Source: an uncultured Oscillibacter sp. (GTDB taxonomy: Bacteria > Bacillota > Clostridia > Oscillospirales > Oscillospiraceae). From it: 64,000 bases of DNA. The notes beneath the pieces are model-generated. The model had not been told where the DNA came from. It saw only the letters and a list, made by a program, of their open reading frames with translations, and made no database searches. The stretch lies in NCBI RefSeq assembly GCF_900546705.1, contig NZ_URDP01000004.1, positions 11,925 to 75,924 on the forward strand, given 5' to 3'. Shown here piece by piece: positions 47,716 to 57,334 of the stretch (position 1 is the stretch's first letter; each line of letters begins with the position of its first letter). The position numbers and the translations under genes are program-made.

Positions 47716-50358
47716 ATGGCACATCCCTATTATGGGCTGAACGAACTGCGTGAGATGTTTTTGAGCTACTTTGAGAGCAAGGGACATCTTCGCCTGCCCA
47801 GCTTTTCCCTGATTCCGCCTGCCAACGACAAGAGCCTTCTGCTCATCAACTCCGGCATGGCGCCTATGAAGACCTGGTTCACCCGGGAGGAGGAGCCCCC
47901 CCGCAACCGGGTCACCACCTGCCAGAAGTGCATCCGCACCGGCGACATTGAGAACATCGGCAAGACCGACCGCCACGGCACCTATTTCGAGATGCTGGGC
48001 AACTTCTCTTTCGGCGACTACTTCAAAAAAGAGGCCATTCCCTTCTGCTGGGAGTTCTTGACCAAGGTGGTGGGTCTGGAAGAGGACCGTCTGTATCCGT
48101 CCATCTATCTGGATGACGATGAGGCCTTCGAGATCTGGAACAAGGACATCGGCATCCCCGCCGAGCGCATCTTCCGCTTCGGCAAGGAGGATAACTTCTG
48201 GGAGCATGGCGCCGGTCCCTGCGGTCCCTGCTCCGAGGTGTACTATGACCGCGGTCCCGAGCACGGCTGCGGCAAGCCTACCTGCACCGTCGGCTGCGAC
48301 TGCGACCGCTATATTGAGGTCTGGAACAACGTGTTCTCCCAGTTCGTCAACGACGGCGAGGGCAACTATTCCGAGATGAAGAACAAGAACATTGACACGG
48401 GCATGGGCCTGGAGCGTCTGGCCTGCGTGGTGCAGAACGTCAATTCCCTGTTCGATGTGGATACGGTCATGAACATCACCCACAAGGTCAGTGAGATCAC
48501 CGGTGCCCACTATGGCGAAAGCCACAAGACCGACGTGAGCCTGCGCGTCATCACCGACCACATCCGCTCTTCCGTCATGATGATCTGCGACGGCATCCTG
48601 CCCTCCAACGAGGGTCGGGGCTACGTGCTGCGCCGCCTGCTGCGCCGGGCCGCCCGCCACGGTAAGCTCCTGGGCGTGAACCGCCCCTTCCTGTACGAGG
48701 TGGTGGATACCGTCATCCACGAAAACGAGTGTGCCTACCCCGATCTGCGGGACAAGCAGAACTATATCACCAAGGTCATCCGCACAGAGGAGGAGAACTT
48801 CGCCAAAACCATCGACGGCGGCATGAAGATCTACAGCGAGCTGCTCTCCGCCCACAAGGAAAAGGGCGAGAGCGTGTTCTCCGGCGCCGATGCCTTCAAG
48901 CTCTATGATACCTACGGATTCCCCATTGACCTGACTGCCGAGATGGTGGAAGAGGCCGGCATGCAGGTGGACCGCGCCGCTTTCGACCAGCTGATGGAAG
49001 AGCAGCGCGTCCGCGCCCGGAAGGCCCGGGAGGCTCTGGGCGATCTGGGCTGGGCCGGCATCGAGTTCGGCTCCGACATGCCCGCCACCGAGTTCGTGGG
49101 CTATGATTGCACCGAGACCCAGGGCAAGATTCTGGCCATTGTGGCCGACGAGGAGCTGCGGGATGAGGTATCCGCCGGCGCCGAGGCCATTTTGGTGCTG
49201 GACCAGACTCCGTTCTATGCAGAGATGGGCGGCCAGGTGGCCGACCACGGCGTCATCACCGCCGGCGACGCCCGCTTTGAGGTGAGCAACGTCCAGAAGA
49301 ACAAGGGCGGCAAGTTCATGCACTACGGCAAGGTGGTCTCCGGCCAGTTCCAGGTGGGGGCATGCGTCACCGCTTCCATCGACGCCGACCGCCGCAAGGC
49401 CATCATGCGTGCCCACAGCGCCACCCATCTGCTGGACGCGGCGCTGAAGAAGGTGCTGGGCGACCACGTCCATCAGGCCGGCTCCCTGGTGGAGCCCGAC
49501 CGCCTTCGTTTTGATTTCACCCATTTCGAGGGTATCACCCCCGAGCAGATGGCTCAGATCGACCGGATGGTCAACGACGCCATTCTGGAGGGTTATCCCG
49601 TTGTGACGGAAGTGCTGCCCATTGAGGAGGCCAAGAAGAAAGGTGCCATCGCCATGTTCGGCGAGAAGTACGGCGAGACCGTGCGCGTGGTGGAGATGGG
49701 CGACTTCTCCATGGAGTTCTGCGGCGGCACCCATGTGGACAACACCGCCAAGGTCGGTCCCTTCCGCATCCGGTCCGAGGGCTCTGTTGCCTCCGGCGTA
49801 CGCCGGATCGAGGCCACCGTGGGCCATGTGAGCCTGGACGTGATGAACCGCAACCAGGAACTGCTGTTCCACGCGGCCCAGATGCTCAAGACCACCCCCG
49901 GCGATCTGGTGGGCAAGGTGGAGCAGCAGATCGCCGAGCTCAAGGCCACCCGTCAGGCGCTGGAGAAGTTCAAGGCCGAAGCGTCTCTGGGCGAGGCCCG
50001 GCAGTTCCTCATGTCTGCCAAGAACGTGTGCGGCATGAAGGTTCTCACTGCAAACCGGGACGGCATGGACGCCAACGCGCTGCGCCAGATGGGCGACTTC
50101 CTGCGGGACAAGGAGCCCGGCGTAGTGGCGGTGCTCTCCTCCGTCAACGACGGCAAGATCACTTTCCTGGCCGTCTGCGGCAAGGAAGCCGTTGCCAAGG
50201 GCATCAAGGCCGGCGAACTGGTCAAGAGCGTGTGCGCCATCTGCGGCGGCAAGGGCGGCGGCAAGCCCGACAGCGCCATGGGCGGCGGCAGCGACCTTCT
50301 GAAGCTGGACGACGCGCTGGCCTCCGTGGATAATTTTGTGGCAGAGAAGCTGAAATAA
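47716..50358 (+). CDS. alaS: Alanine-tRNA ligase
   Basis: Class II synthetase for tRNA(Ala), with a mischarged-tRNA editing domain. The class II motif region contains HGTYFEMLGNFSFGDYF; editing-domain zinc ligands are in HSATHLLDAALKKV and CGGTHVDNT. The C-terminal dimerisation domain (GGKGGGKPDSAMGGG) is complete. Length 880 aa is standard. AGGAGG precedes the ATG. Transcription depends on the alanine T-box upstream. Confidence 0.98.
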   Translation: MAHPYYGLNELREMFLSYFESKGHLRLPSFSLIPPANDKSLLLINSGMAPMKTWFTREEEPPRNRVTTCQKCIRTGDIENIGKTDRHGTYFEMLGNFSFGDYFKKEAIPFCWEFLTKVVGLEEDRLYPSIYLDDDEAFEIWNKDIGIPAERIFRFGKEDNFWEHGAGPCGPCSEVYYDRGPEHGCGKPTCTVGCDCDRYIEVWNNVFSQFVNDGEGNYSEMKNKNIDTGMGLERLACVVQNVNSLFDVDTVMNITHKVSEITGAHYGESHKTDVSLRVITDHIRSSVMMICDGILPSNEGRGYVLRRLLRRAARHGKLLGVNRPFLYEVVDTVIHENECAYPDLRDKQNYITKVIRTEEENFAKTIDGGMKIYSELLSAHKEKGESVFSGADAFKLYDTYGFPIDLTAEMVEEAGMQVDRAAFDQLMEEQRVRARKAREALGDLGWAGIEFGSDMPATEFVGYDCTETQGKILAIVADEELRDEVSAGAEAILVLDQTPFYAEMGGQVADHGVITAGDARFEVSNVQKNKGGKFMHYGKVVSGQFQVGACVTASIDADRRKAIMRAHSATHLLDAALKKVLGDHVHQAGSLVEPDRLRFDFTHFEGITPEQMAQIDRMVNDAILEGYPVVTEVLPIEEAKKKGAIAMFGEKYGETVRVVEMGDFSMEFCGGTHVDNTAKVGPFRIRSEGSVASGVRRIEATVGHVSLDVMNRNQELLFHAAQMLKTTPGDLVGKVEQQIAELKATRQALEKFKAEASLGEARQFLMSAKNVCGMKVLTANRDGMDANALRQMGDFLRDKEPGVVAVLSSVNDGKITFLAVCGKEAVAKGIKAGELVKSVCAICGGKGGGKPDSAMGGGSDLLKLDDALASVDNFVAEKLK

Positions 50359-50427
50359 ATTTCTGCAATGTCCGGCAGGGGAGAGAGTCCTCCGCCGGAC
50401 ATTGTTCCAGCAGTGAAAGGAGCGGTC

Positions 50428-50988
50428 ATGTCCACCCGTGAAGATGTAAAAGCCTTTTTCTCGCTGCCGATAGATTTTCCCTCCGTTGAGCTGGAGCCCT
50501 GTCCCGACGCGGAGGCGTATTTCTGTACGCCTGCAGGCGCGGAGATCATTGGCTGGATGGGCGTCACCCATTTTATTCTCCTGCCGGGAGATGAGACCGT
50601 GTACTGCGTGGAGCCCGAGCTGGGGGAGGAAGGGACGTTTGTCCTGCCGGTTGGGGGGGATTTTCGGGAATTTCTCTCCTATCTTCTCTATTGCAAATGC
50701 ACCAGCCCCATCTCACAGATCTTCATGCTGGATGAGCCGGGATTCCGGCGCCTGCTGGAGGAAAACGCCCAAAACACCTGGCCGGGGTGCGAGGAGACCT
50801 TCCGCAGCCGGGATCAGGCGCTGGCACAGATCTCTGAGACGTTCGGCATCCAGCCGCAGGACCCCTACGCGGCGGTCAAGGCCTTACAGACTGTGTTTGA
50901 CCCGTCGGCGCTGGTGTTTTCCGACGAGTACTACGATGTGCTGGGATTGGAAAACCCCCGGCATTCGGAGGAGCAGGAACGGCCGTGA
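50428..50988 (+). CDS. Hypothetical protein (186 aa)
   Basis: The soluble, acidic protein starts at ATG 50428 behind AAAGGAG. Residues 5-75 (FFSLPIDFPSVELEP, then WMGVTHFILLPG, a pattern vaguely like SMI1/KNR4 proteins) and the C-terminal YYDVLGLENP are the notable parts. The similarity is too weak for a call. It lies 69 bp after alaS with no terminator visible between them, so it may be read from the same T-box transcript. Confidence 0.6.
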   Translation: MSTREDVKAFFSLPIDFPSVELEPCPDAEAYFCTPAGAEIIGWMGVTHFILLPGDETVYCVEPELGEEGTFVLPVGGDFREFLSYLLYCKCTSPISQIFMLDEPGFRRLLEENAQNTWPGCEETFRSRDQALAQISETFGIQPQDPYAAVKALQTVFDPSALVFSDEYYDVLGLENPRHSEEQERP

Positions 50989-51036
50989 CCCGCAAGCCGT
51001 GCAATCTTTTCTGAACAGGGAGGAGGGTGATAAGCA

Positions 51037-51210
51037 ATGCTCCCCAAAGACCCCTACATTCTTTTGAGCTTTGTCAATACCAAGCTCCGGGATGAGTATG
51101 AGAGCCTGGAATCCCTCTGTGCAGCACTGGATGCCGAAGAGTCGTCCATTCGCGCGGCATTGGAGGGGCTTGACTATCGGTACGATCCCGTTCATAATCA
51201 GTTTGTATGA
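51037..51210 (+). CDS. DUF4250 family protein
   Basis: The 57-residue protein matches DUF4250: MLPKDPYILLSFVNTKLRDE at the start and DYRYDPVHNQFV at the end. A strong ribosome site (GGGAGGAGGGTGA) precedes the ATG. The family is small, cytoplasmic and uncharacterised, with a fold that looks helix-turn-helix-like. The HIT gene begins 26 bp downstream. Confidence 0.88.
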   Translation: MLPKDPYILLSFVNTKLRDEYESLESLCAALDAEESSIRAALEGLDYRYDPVHNQFV

Positions 51211-51236
51211 ATCCAGAAAAAAGGAGGCTTGTATCT

Positions 51237-51575
51237 ATGTCTGATTGCTTGTTCTGCAAAATCGTGGCAGGGGAGATCCCCAGCAGCAAGGTCTATGAGG
51301 ACGATGTCTGCTATGCGTTCAACGATATCGATCCCCAGGCACCCACGCATTTTCTGGTGATCCCCAAGACCCATATCGGCTCTGTGGCCGAGATCACGGC
51401 GGAAAACAGCTCTGTGGTGGCGCACATGTTCGAGGTCATCGCCAAGGTGGCCAAAGAGCAGGGACTGGACAGCTACCGCGTGGTGTCCAACATTGGTGAG
51501 CAGGCGGGACAGAGCGTTCCGCACTTGCACTTCCATGTGCTCTCCGGCCGTGATATGACCTGGCCTCCGGGCTGA
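51237..51575 (+). CDS. HIT family protein
   Basis: Histidine-triad nucleotide-binding protein (112 aa). The motif HLHFHVLSGRD (H-x-H-x-H) holds the nucleophile histidine, and CLFCKIVAGEIPS at the N-terminus is typical of HinT/Hit proteins that hydrolyse aminoacyl or lysyl-adenylates. ATG 51237 follows AAGGAGG. In a window with five aminoacyl-tRNA synthetases a role in removing stray adenylates is possible but not shown. Confidence 0.95.
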   Translation: MSDCLFCKIVAGEIPSSKVYEDDVCYAFNDIDPQAPTHFLVIPKTHIGSVAEITAENSSVVAHMFEVIAKVAKEQGLDSYRVVSNIGEQAGQSVPHLHFHVLSGRDMTWPPG

Positions 51576-51588
51576 GCCATCCGGCAGA

Positions 51589-51624
51589 CAAAAAAGCTCC
51601 GGCGCTGCGGCGCCGGAGCTTTTT
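51589..51624. terminator. Terminator after the HIT gene
   Basis: An A6 run, GCTCCGGCGC stem with its complement (51595-51604 with 51609-51618), and T6; it can serve both strands. Confidence 0.85.
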
Positions 51625-51655
51625 TGTTCTCTTTCAGAAGACACACAGTCAGGTA

Positions 51656-53080
51656 TCACACATGCACCATCTTGGACGGATGGGTTTTGTACGTTGCCAG
51701 GCTGACAAAGACCAGCAGCAGTCCACAAACGACTGCGCCGGGAACCGTAGCGCCCAGGCCAAAGGGTTCTCCGGCCAGTTTCCAGCCGATGGTCACGGTA
51801 AAGCCGCCGATCATAGCCGCCAGAATGCCCGCGTTGGTGGCCTTCTTCCAGTAGAGCGCGGCCAGGGCCGGCAGGCCGGCGGAGGCGGAGTAGAACGCCC
51901 AGGAGAAGGTGATCACGTCATAGGCGCTCTTGATGTACAGTGCAATGACCAGCGCGCCCAGCGCCAGCGCCGCGGAGGCAATTCGTGAGAAGAGAATCTC
52001 ACGCTTTTGCGTCATGCCCGGGTCGATGGTCTTTCCCAGGTCGCTGACCACCGACTGCACGGAGACCAGCAGGTAGCTGTCCGCCGTGCTCATCATCACG
52101 GACAAAATGCCGGACAGCGCTAGTCCTGTCAGGCCGGGCGGCAGAATCTTGATAGCCAGGGCAGGAATCACCGCATCGGCGGTGCCGAAATCCTCCACCA
52201 CATTGGGGAGGATCTGCTGGGCGGCCAGGCCCATGAAAAACAGCAGCGCGATGGTGACGGCGTATACCGCTGTGCCCCAGAACATACCCCGCTTTGCCGC
52301 CTTTTTATTCTTGGCGGCGAAGGCCCGCTGCCACATCTCTGCACCTGCCATGGTGAACACCAGATATGTCACGATGTCGCCCAGAATCTGACCGTCAATG
52401 TAGGGGGTAATGTAGCGGGGGTCCAGATTCTCCAGGAAATTTCCGAATCCGCCCAGATATGCCAAGCTGGACGCGGGCACCAGCAGATACACGAACACGA
52501 TGAGCATCACAAACTGCACCACATCCGTATAGACCACGCCGAACAGGCCGGAGGCCGCCGTGTAGATGATGAAGATCAAGGTGGCGATCAGGGCGCCCAT
52601 CTCGTAGCTGATGCCGATCTGACTGCCCAGAAGCTTGATGATGGTGGCAGTGGCGGTCACCTGAGCGGCCACGGTGCCCATCATGGCAAAGGCCACCATG
52701 GCAGAGAGAATGCATTTGGCGGCGGAGCCGAACCGGTAGGCAAACAGGGAGGGGATGGACTCAATGTTGTATTTTTCACCCACCTGCTGAATGCGGCCTG
52801 CATAGCCTGAGAAGATGAACATGCCCAGCAGATAGGGCACCGCGGTGGCAACCGCCTTGAACCCGGTGGTATAGGCGATGCCTGCGCGGCCCATCATGGC
52901 ACTTCCGCCGATGATGGTGGCGCAGACGGTAGCCGCCAGTACCAGGGGGCCCAGTGTACGGCCCGCTACATAGTAGTCGTCCGTATTTTTGACCCGGCGC
53001 ACAAACCAAACGCCCACCAGCAGCATGAAAAGAAGGTACAGTCCAATGACTGCCAGGTCCAGAGTCGTCACATCCAGCAT
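51656..53080 (-). CDS. Sodium:solute symporter (SSS family)
   Basis: Membrane protein of about 474 residues with 13 hydrophobic segments. Family marks: DYYVAGRTLGPLVLAATVC near helix 2 and SGILSVMMSTADSYLLVS, the conserved Na+-site helix. ATG at 53080 has GAAAGGAG 7 nt upstream; an ATG 6 bp earlier overlaps that site. The substrate is not deducible; it is transcribed alone. It is not obviously PutP or PanF. Confidence 0.93.
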   Translation of the reverse strand: MLDVTTLDLAVIGLYLLFMLLVGVWFVRRVKNTDDYYVAGRTLGPLVLAATVCATIIGGSAMMGRAGIAYTTGFKAVATAVPYLLGMFIFSGYAGRIQQVGEKYNIESIPSLFAYRFGSAAKCILSAMVAFAMMGTVAAQVTATATIIKLLGSQIGISYEMGALIATLIFIIYTAASGLFGVVYTDVVQFVMLIVFVYLLVPASSLAYLGGFGNFLENLDPRYITPYIDGQILGDIVTYLVFTMAGAEMWQRAFAAKNKKAAKRGMFWGTAVYAVTIALLFFMGLAAQQILPNVVEDFGTADAVIPALAIKILPPGLTGLALSGILSVMMSTADSYLLVSVQSVVSDLGKTIDPGMTQKREILFSRIASAALALGALVIALYIKSAYDVITFSWAFYSASAGLPALAALYWKKATNAGILAAMIGGFTVTIGWKLAGEPFGLGATVPGAVVCGLLLVFVSLATYKTHPSKMVHV

Positions 53081-53193
53081 AGGCATACTCCTTTCTTTCC
53101 CCGTGTTTCTTGGTCCTCGGGCCTTGGCCCGGAACCTGTGTCGTTGTGCTTTTATACAAAACAAACCCGTTTTAAAAGCACGAATTTATATAA

Positions 53194-53222
53194 AATATAG
53201 CAAAACTTTTGTGACTTGTCAA
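53194..53222 (-). promoter_or_regulatory. SigA promoter of the SSS symporter gene
   Basis: Minus strand TTGACA (53217-53222), 17-bp spacer, TATATT (53194-53199). The surrounding 80 bp are unusually AT-rich for the window. Confidence 0.75.
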
Positions 53223-53243
53223 TTCTTAACAATGGATTGCCAT

Positions 53244-53277
53244 AAAAAAGCGGCACCGGAATGATCCGGTGCCGCTT
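53244..53277 (-). terminator. Terminator of the SLH gene
   Basis: An AAGCGGCACCGGA stem and its complement (53249-53261 with 53265-53277), with T6 on the minus strand. Confidence 0.8.
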
Positions 53278-53295
53278 GATACAATCGCGGATCGG

Positions 53296-54660
53296 TCAGC
53301 CGCCCAGCGCAGCCAGGTCCACTTCCTGGAAATCAGAGAAGTCCGGGAACGTGATCTTCACGTCGCTGCCGGTGGCGTTGACGGTCATGTCTGTGTCGTA
53401 TGCCATCTTCGCGGAAACAGCGGAAACCGTACCGTCGTCCAGCGGGACATTCATCTCCATGGAAACGGAGAACGCCATGGAAACCGCCTTCATCTGTCCG
53501 TTGGCATCTACGGTATATACGGCGGTGATCTCACCGATATCCATCGAACCCAGGTCCTGCCCGGCCAGAGCACTCACGGCATCCACGGCACTTCCAAGCC
53601 CCTTGCTCATCTTCACCGTGTAAACCATGTCGGAGCCGGACTTCTCGGTGCGGATGGAGTCAATCATCGCCAGACCGCTGACGTTCAGCGTGTCCATGTT
53701 CACGCCGCTCATCGTCATCAGATCCTGAAGCTGCTGATCCAGCTGATATTTATAACGCACGGTCTGGCCGTCAGCATCAGCGGATACATATACCCAACCG
53801 TCTTTCATCCATGTTCCGGTGGAGGCAGTCTGCCCCTCAACAGTGGTTTCCAGGACAGAGGCCATTTCCACGCGTGCTTCGTCCAGAATCATCTTCACGT
53901 TGCCTTTCACAACCGTGGGGAGCGTGACGGTCTGGCCGTCCACATCCATGGTCATGTCCATGTCCATATTGACATCCACGTCCATGGAGAGGTTCTCCAG
54001 CTGTGCCGCCGCCAGGGACCGGTATGCCTCGATCTTTTCCGTCATAGGCTGTGCGGCGTCCTTGTCGATAGCTCCGTCGGCAATCAGTTTTGCCAGCAGG
54101 TAAGTGGAGCCGTCCTTGGTGTCTGCGGCCAGAGCCTGGTAAGTCAGGGCAGCCAGATCGTCCCGGAGGAATTCACCGGAGAAGAGAATAGAGTCGTAGA
54201 TGCCTTTGCTCTGGGCAAAGGTCAGGGTATCGGCATAGGCAAAGTCCGTGCCGTCCTCATACCCCAGGGCCCGCAGCAAAAATGCGCAGTACATCTTGGC
54301 ACTGCAGGCCTGGCCGGAACCAAATGTGGTGGCGCTGGTGCCGTTGGTAATGCCGTTTTCATAGAGCCAGGCTACGTAGGGAGCGGAAAAGCTGCTGACA
54401 TCGGTGAAGGGGCAGACCAGCTCACCGGCGTCATAGGATGCCTTGGCTGTCTCCTCAGCGCCGTAAAGACGCACCAGCATGATGGCGGCCTCGGAGCGGG
54501 TGGGAGCGCGGTCCAGTTCAAAGCCGTCCGACGTTCCTCGGAACATACCGATGGCAGAGAGTTCCTGTGCCGTTGTGTCGAAATCCGACGCCGAAGCGCC
54601 GACACACAGGACTGCCGCAAGAAGCATCGTCGCTGCCAGACAAGTTAAAAATCGTTTCAT
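53296..54660 (-). CDS. SLH-domain surface protein
   Basis: The 454-residue exported protein has a signal peptide (residues 1-24, ending GASAS) and two or three S-layer-homology repeats in the first 190 residues (APTRSEAAIMLVRLYGAE, then CPFTDVSSFSAPYVAWLYENGITNG). The rest is a beta-rich domain with Asp/Met-rich MDVDVNMDMDMTMDVDGQTV, resembling lipoprotein-like DUF6612 domains. SLH repeats anchor proteins to pyruvylated wall polymers, a link to the tag genes here. The terminal part probably binds a hydrophobic ligand, which is inference. Confidence 0.87.
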   Translation of the reverse strand: MKRFLTCLAATMLLAAVLCVGASASDFDTTAQELSAIGMFRGTSDGFELDRAPTRSEAAIMLVRLYGAEETAKASYDAGELVCPFTDVSSFSAPYVAWLYENGITNGTSATTFGSGQACSAKMYCAFLLRALGYEDGTDFAYADTLTFAQSKGIYDSILFSGEFLRDDLAALTYQALAADTKDGSTYLLAKLIADGAIDKDAAQPMTEKIEAYRSLAAAQLENLSMDVDVNMDMDMTMDVDGQTVTLPTVVKGNVKMILDEARVEMASVLETTVEGQTASTGTWMKDGWVYVSADADGQTVRYKYQLDQQLQDLMTMSGVNMDTLNVSGLAMIDSIRTEKSGSDMVYTVKMSKGLGSAVDAVSALAGQDLGSMDIGEITAVYTVDANGQMKAVSMAFSVSMEMNVPLDDGTVSAVSAKMAYDTDMTVNATGSDVKITFPDFSDFQEVDLAALGG

Positions 54661-54804
54661 AATCTGCTCCTTTCTTTATTCCAGCAACCGCTGTTTTCTT
54701 CATCATATGCGAATCTGTCATCCGCGTCAAGCATTTTCCCGCTTTACAGATTACCTCGTTCCTGATAAAATGGTATGGCTCCAAATGGATCCAATTTTAG
54801 TAAG

Positions 54805-54830
54805 AAAATGTACCAGATTTGCGACATTTT
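54805..54830. promoter_or_regulatory. Inverted repeat upstream of the HTH-comEC operon
   Basis: AAAATGT (54805-54811) and ACATTTT (54824-54830) are perfect inverted arms with a 12-bp spacer, ending 15 bp before the HTH gene. A candidate operator for that regulator; no direct proof. Confidence 0.4.
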
Positions 54831-54844
54831 ATTGGGGGATCAGC

Positions 54845-55066
54845 ATGGAAATCAAACGACTGCGGGATCTGCGGGAATCTGCCGGAACAACCCAGCAGGC
54901 GGTGGCAGATTACCTGAACATGCAGCGCAGTGTCTACCGCCGGTATGAAAGCGGTCAGCGGGAGGTCCCAGCTTGGGTTGTGGACAGTCTGGCCGATTAT
55001 TACCGTGTCAGCACCGACTACCTGCTGGGCCGCACGGATGATCCCACGCCGCCTGCGGAAAAATGA
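54845..55066 (+). CDS. Small XRE-type helix-turn-helix regulator
   Basis: The 73-residue protein is essentially one HTH_3 domain (MEIKRLRDLRESAGTTQQAV, then YLNMQRSVYRRYESGQREVP and a C-terminal VSTDYLLGRTDDP). Its stop overlaps the comEC start by 4 bp, so regulator and DNA-uptake channel are co-translated. It may act on its own promoter through the inverted repeat upstream. Confidence 0.9.
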   Translation: MEIKRLRDLRESAGTTQQAVADYLNMQRSVYRRYESGQREVPAWVVDSLADYYRVSTDYLLGRTDDPTPPAEK

Positions 55067-57324
55067 GGGCGCTGGCTGCGTTTGCCGGGGCATTCTCCGG
55101 TGGGATCTTTTTGTGTCAGTACCTGCTGCCCCTTCAATGGCAGCTGCCATCAGCGGCGCTTTTGTGCCTGGCGGCGGTGATCGCTCTGGTGCTGCCTGGC
55201 CGACGGGAGATCCGGCGGGTGCGTGCGGTGCTGCTTTGCCTGGGCCTGTGTGCGGGCCTTGTCTGGAACCGGACGTATCTCTTCCGGATTCAGCCACCGC
55301 TGGAACGCGCGGTTTCAGACCCGACGGAACGCCGGATTGTTCTGACGCTGGCGGACTATCCGCAGGCGACGGAGTACGGTGCTCGGGTCGCCGTCAAAAT
55401 CGAGGGGCTTCCGGGAAAAACGGAGCTCTACGGACAGTCCTATCTGCTGGAGCTGTCCCCCGGGCAGACAGTGGAGACCACGGTCACCCTGAAAAGCGCC
55501 GCCCGGGTTGACGACGAGGATGTGACCACATTCACCTCCAAAGGCATTTTTCTCCTGGCCTATGAATCCAGAGGGCAGGATGTGCCGCCGGTAATCGGAA
55601 ACGGCAGCGCCGGCTCTGTGTGCTGGTGGCCGGTCCGGGCCGGACGGGCCATGCAGTCCCGAATCGCACAGCTGTTCAGTGGGGACACCGCCGCACTGCT
55701 CACCGGTATTTTGACCGGGGAGAAGAGCGGACTCTCCGCCGGTGCCTCTGCGAGCCTTTCCGAGGCGGGACTTTATCATATTCTGGCCGTCTCCGGCATG
55801 CACTGTGGCTTTTTGCTGGCGCTGCTGCGGCTTTTGACCGGCCGCAGCCGTCTGACCGCGGCAATCGGCATTCCGCTGCTTGCGTTTTACGCGCTGCTTA
55901 CCGGAGCAAGTCCTTCCGTAGTGCGGGCCTGCATCATGCTGACGTTCGTGCTGCTGGCGCCGGTCTTTTACCGGGACAGCGATTCCCCCACGGCCATGGC
56001 CGCAGCCCTTTTCTGCATTCTGCTGCAAAACCCCTTTGCCGCTGCCTCCGTCAGTTTACAGCTGTCCTTCGGTGCTGTCGCAGGTCTTCTCTGGCTGACG
56101 CCCAGACTGTACCGGCATCTGCTCGGAGAGAAAACGCATAGCAAGGGATACTACTATATAGCTGCAAGCTTTTCAGCAACTGCCGGGGCGCTGGTGTTTA
56201 CTGTCCCGCTGACTGCCTGGTATTTCGGCTACGTGGTGACCGTATCGCCTCTGAGTAATCTTCTCTGCCTGCCGGCGGCCAGCGGCCTGTTCATCAGTGG
56301 GCTGTGCGTGGTGCTTTTCAGCTATGTATGGATGCCGCTGGGACTGGTTTTTCATGCTGTGCCGGAATTTCTCAGCCGCTATCTTCTGGGCGTCTCCGGC
56401 CTTTTGTCCAGGCTGCCGTTCCATGCTTTTTACACGGTCAACCCCTATCTGTGGAGATGGCTGGTTTTTGCGTACGCCGTATTTGCACTGGCTTGCCTCG
56501 TCAGCCGGCGCAGGCGGCGGTACCTTGCGGCGGCCGCGCTGTGTGTTGTGTCCCTGGGAATCACGGCAAAGCTGGGGCAGCTGCACTATACCGGCGGATG
56601 TGTGGATGCCCTGATGCTGGATGTGGGGCAGGGGGAGAGCATTCTGCTGGAGTCCGACGGGGCATTTGCCCTGGTGGATTGCGGCGGCGACAGCTGGACC
56701 GCCCCCGGTTCGCTGGCTTCGGACTATCTCTCCACCATAGGCTGCCGTACCCTGGACTATCTGATTTTGACCCACTTTGACGCCGACCACATCAACGGCG
56801 TGGAGGACCTGCTGGCCCGGGTACCGGTGGCACACGTTCTGGTGCCGGACACCGGCGAGGACACACAAGCCCGGGCCGACGTTCTGTCCGCTGTCAGCAC
56901 CCTGGACATTCCCGTCACGTTCGTGCAGGAAGTACAAGCACTTCCGCTGGGCAGCGGGCAGCTTACCGTCTATCCGCCGGTAGGAACAGGAAAGGACAAT
57001 GAACAGGGCCTGGCTGTTCTGTGCCGGAGCGACAGAGCTTCCTTATTGATGCCGGGAGATATGAGCGCCGCCACGGAGCGCCTGCTTCTGGAGCAATATG
57101 ACATTCCGAACGTAAATGTACTGGCGGTGGGGCATCACGGCTCTGCCTCCTCCACGTCGGAGCTCCTTCTCGAGGCGCTGGAGCCGGAGACGGCGCTGAT
57201 CAGCGTCGGCGCGGACAATTCTTATGGGCACCCGGACGAGCAGGTCCTGGAGCGGCTGTCCCGCATGAGCGTGTCCGTTTACCGGACAGACCTGTACGGA
57301 ACCATTCACGTATCACTGAACTAG
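55063..57324 (+). CDS. comEC: ComEC/Rec2 DNA internalisation protein
   Basis: The 753-residue protein has the DUF4131 region, the Competence membrane domain (LAVSGMHCGFLLALLRLL, then GASPSVVRACIML) and a C-terminal metallo-beta-lactamase domain with HFDADHINGVEDLL and VGHHGSASSTS. It forms the inner-membrane channel that takes up single-stranded DNA. No other competence gene lies in this window, so competence itself is not shown; holA follows after 10 bp. Confidence 0.94.
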   Translation: MRALAAFAGAFSGGIFLCQYLLPLQWQLPSAALLCLAAVIALVLPGRREIRRVRAVLLCLGLCAGLVWNRTYLFRIQPPLERAVSDPTERRIVLTLADYPQATEYGARVAVKIEGLPGKTELYGQSYLLELSPGQTVETTVTLKSAARVDDEDVTTFTSKGIFLLAYESRGQDVPPVIGNGSAGSVCWWPVRAGRAMQSRIAQLFSGDTAALLTGILTGEKSGLSAGASASLSEAGLYHILAVSGMHCGFLLALLRLLTGRSRLTAAIGIPLLAFYALLTGASPSVVRACIMLTFVLLAPVFYRDSDSPTAMAAALFCILLQNPFAAASVSLQLSFGAVAGLLWLTPRLYRHLLGEKTHSKGYYYIAASFSATAGALVFTVPLTAWYFGYVVTVSPLSNLLCLPAASGLFISGLCVVLFSYVWMPLGLVFHAVPEFLSRYLLGVSGLLSRLPFHAFYTVNPYLWRWLVFAYAVFALACLVSRRRRRYLAAAALCVVSLGITAKLGQLHYTGGCVDALMLDVGQGESILLESDGAFALVDCGGDSWTAPGSLASDYLSTIGCRTLDYLILTHFDADHINGVEDLLARVPVAHVLVPDTGEDTQARADVLSAVSTLDIPVTFVQEVQALPLGSGQLTVYPPVGTGKDNEQGLAVLCRSDRASLLMPGDMSAATERLLLEQYDIPNVNVLAVGHHGSASSTSELLLEALEPETALISVGADNSYGHPDEQVLERLSRMSVSVYRTDLYGTIHVSLN

Positions 57325-57334
57325 AGGAGACCAC

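Noticed and set aside
54576..54582. Perfect 0A box TGTCGAA near the start of the SLH gene.
   Set aside because: It lies inside coding sequence and follows from common codons (Phe-Asp-Thr), as does another at about 1775 in asnA. Not promoter-placed.
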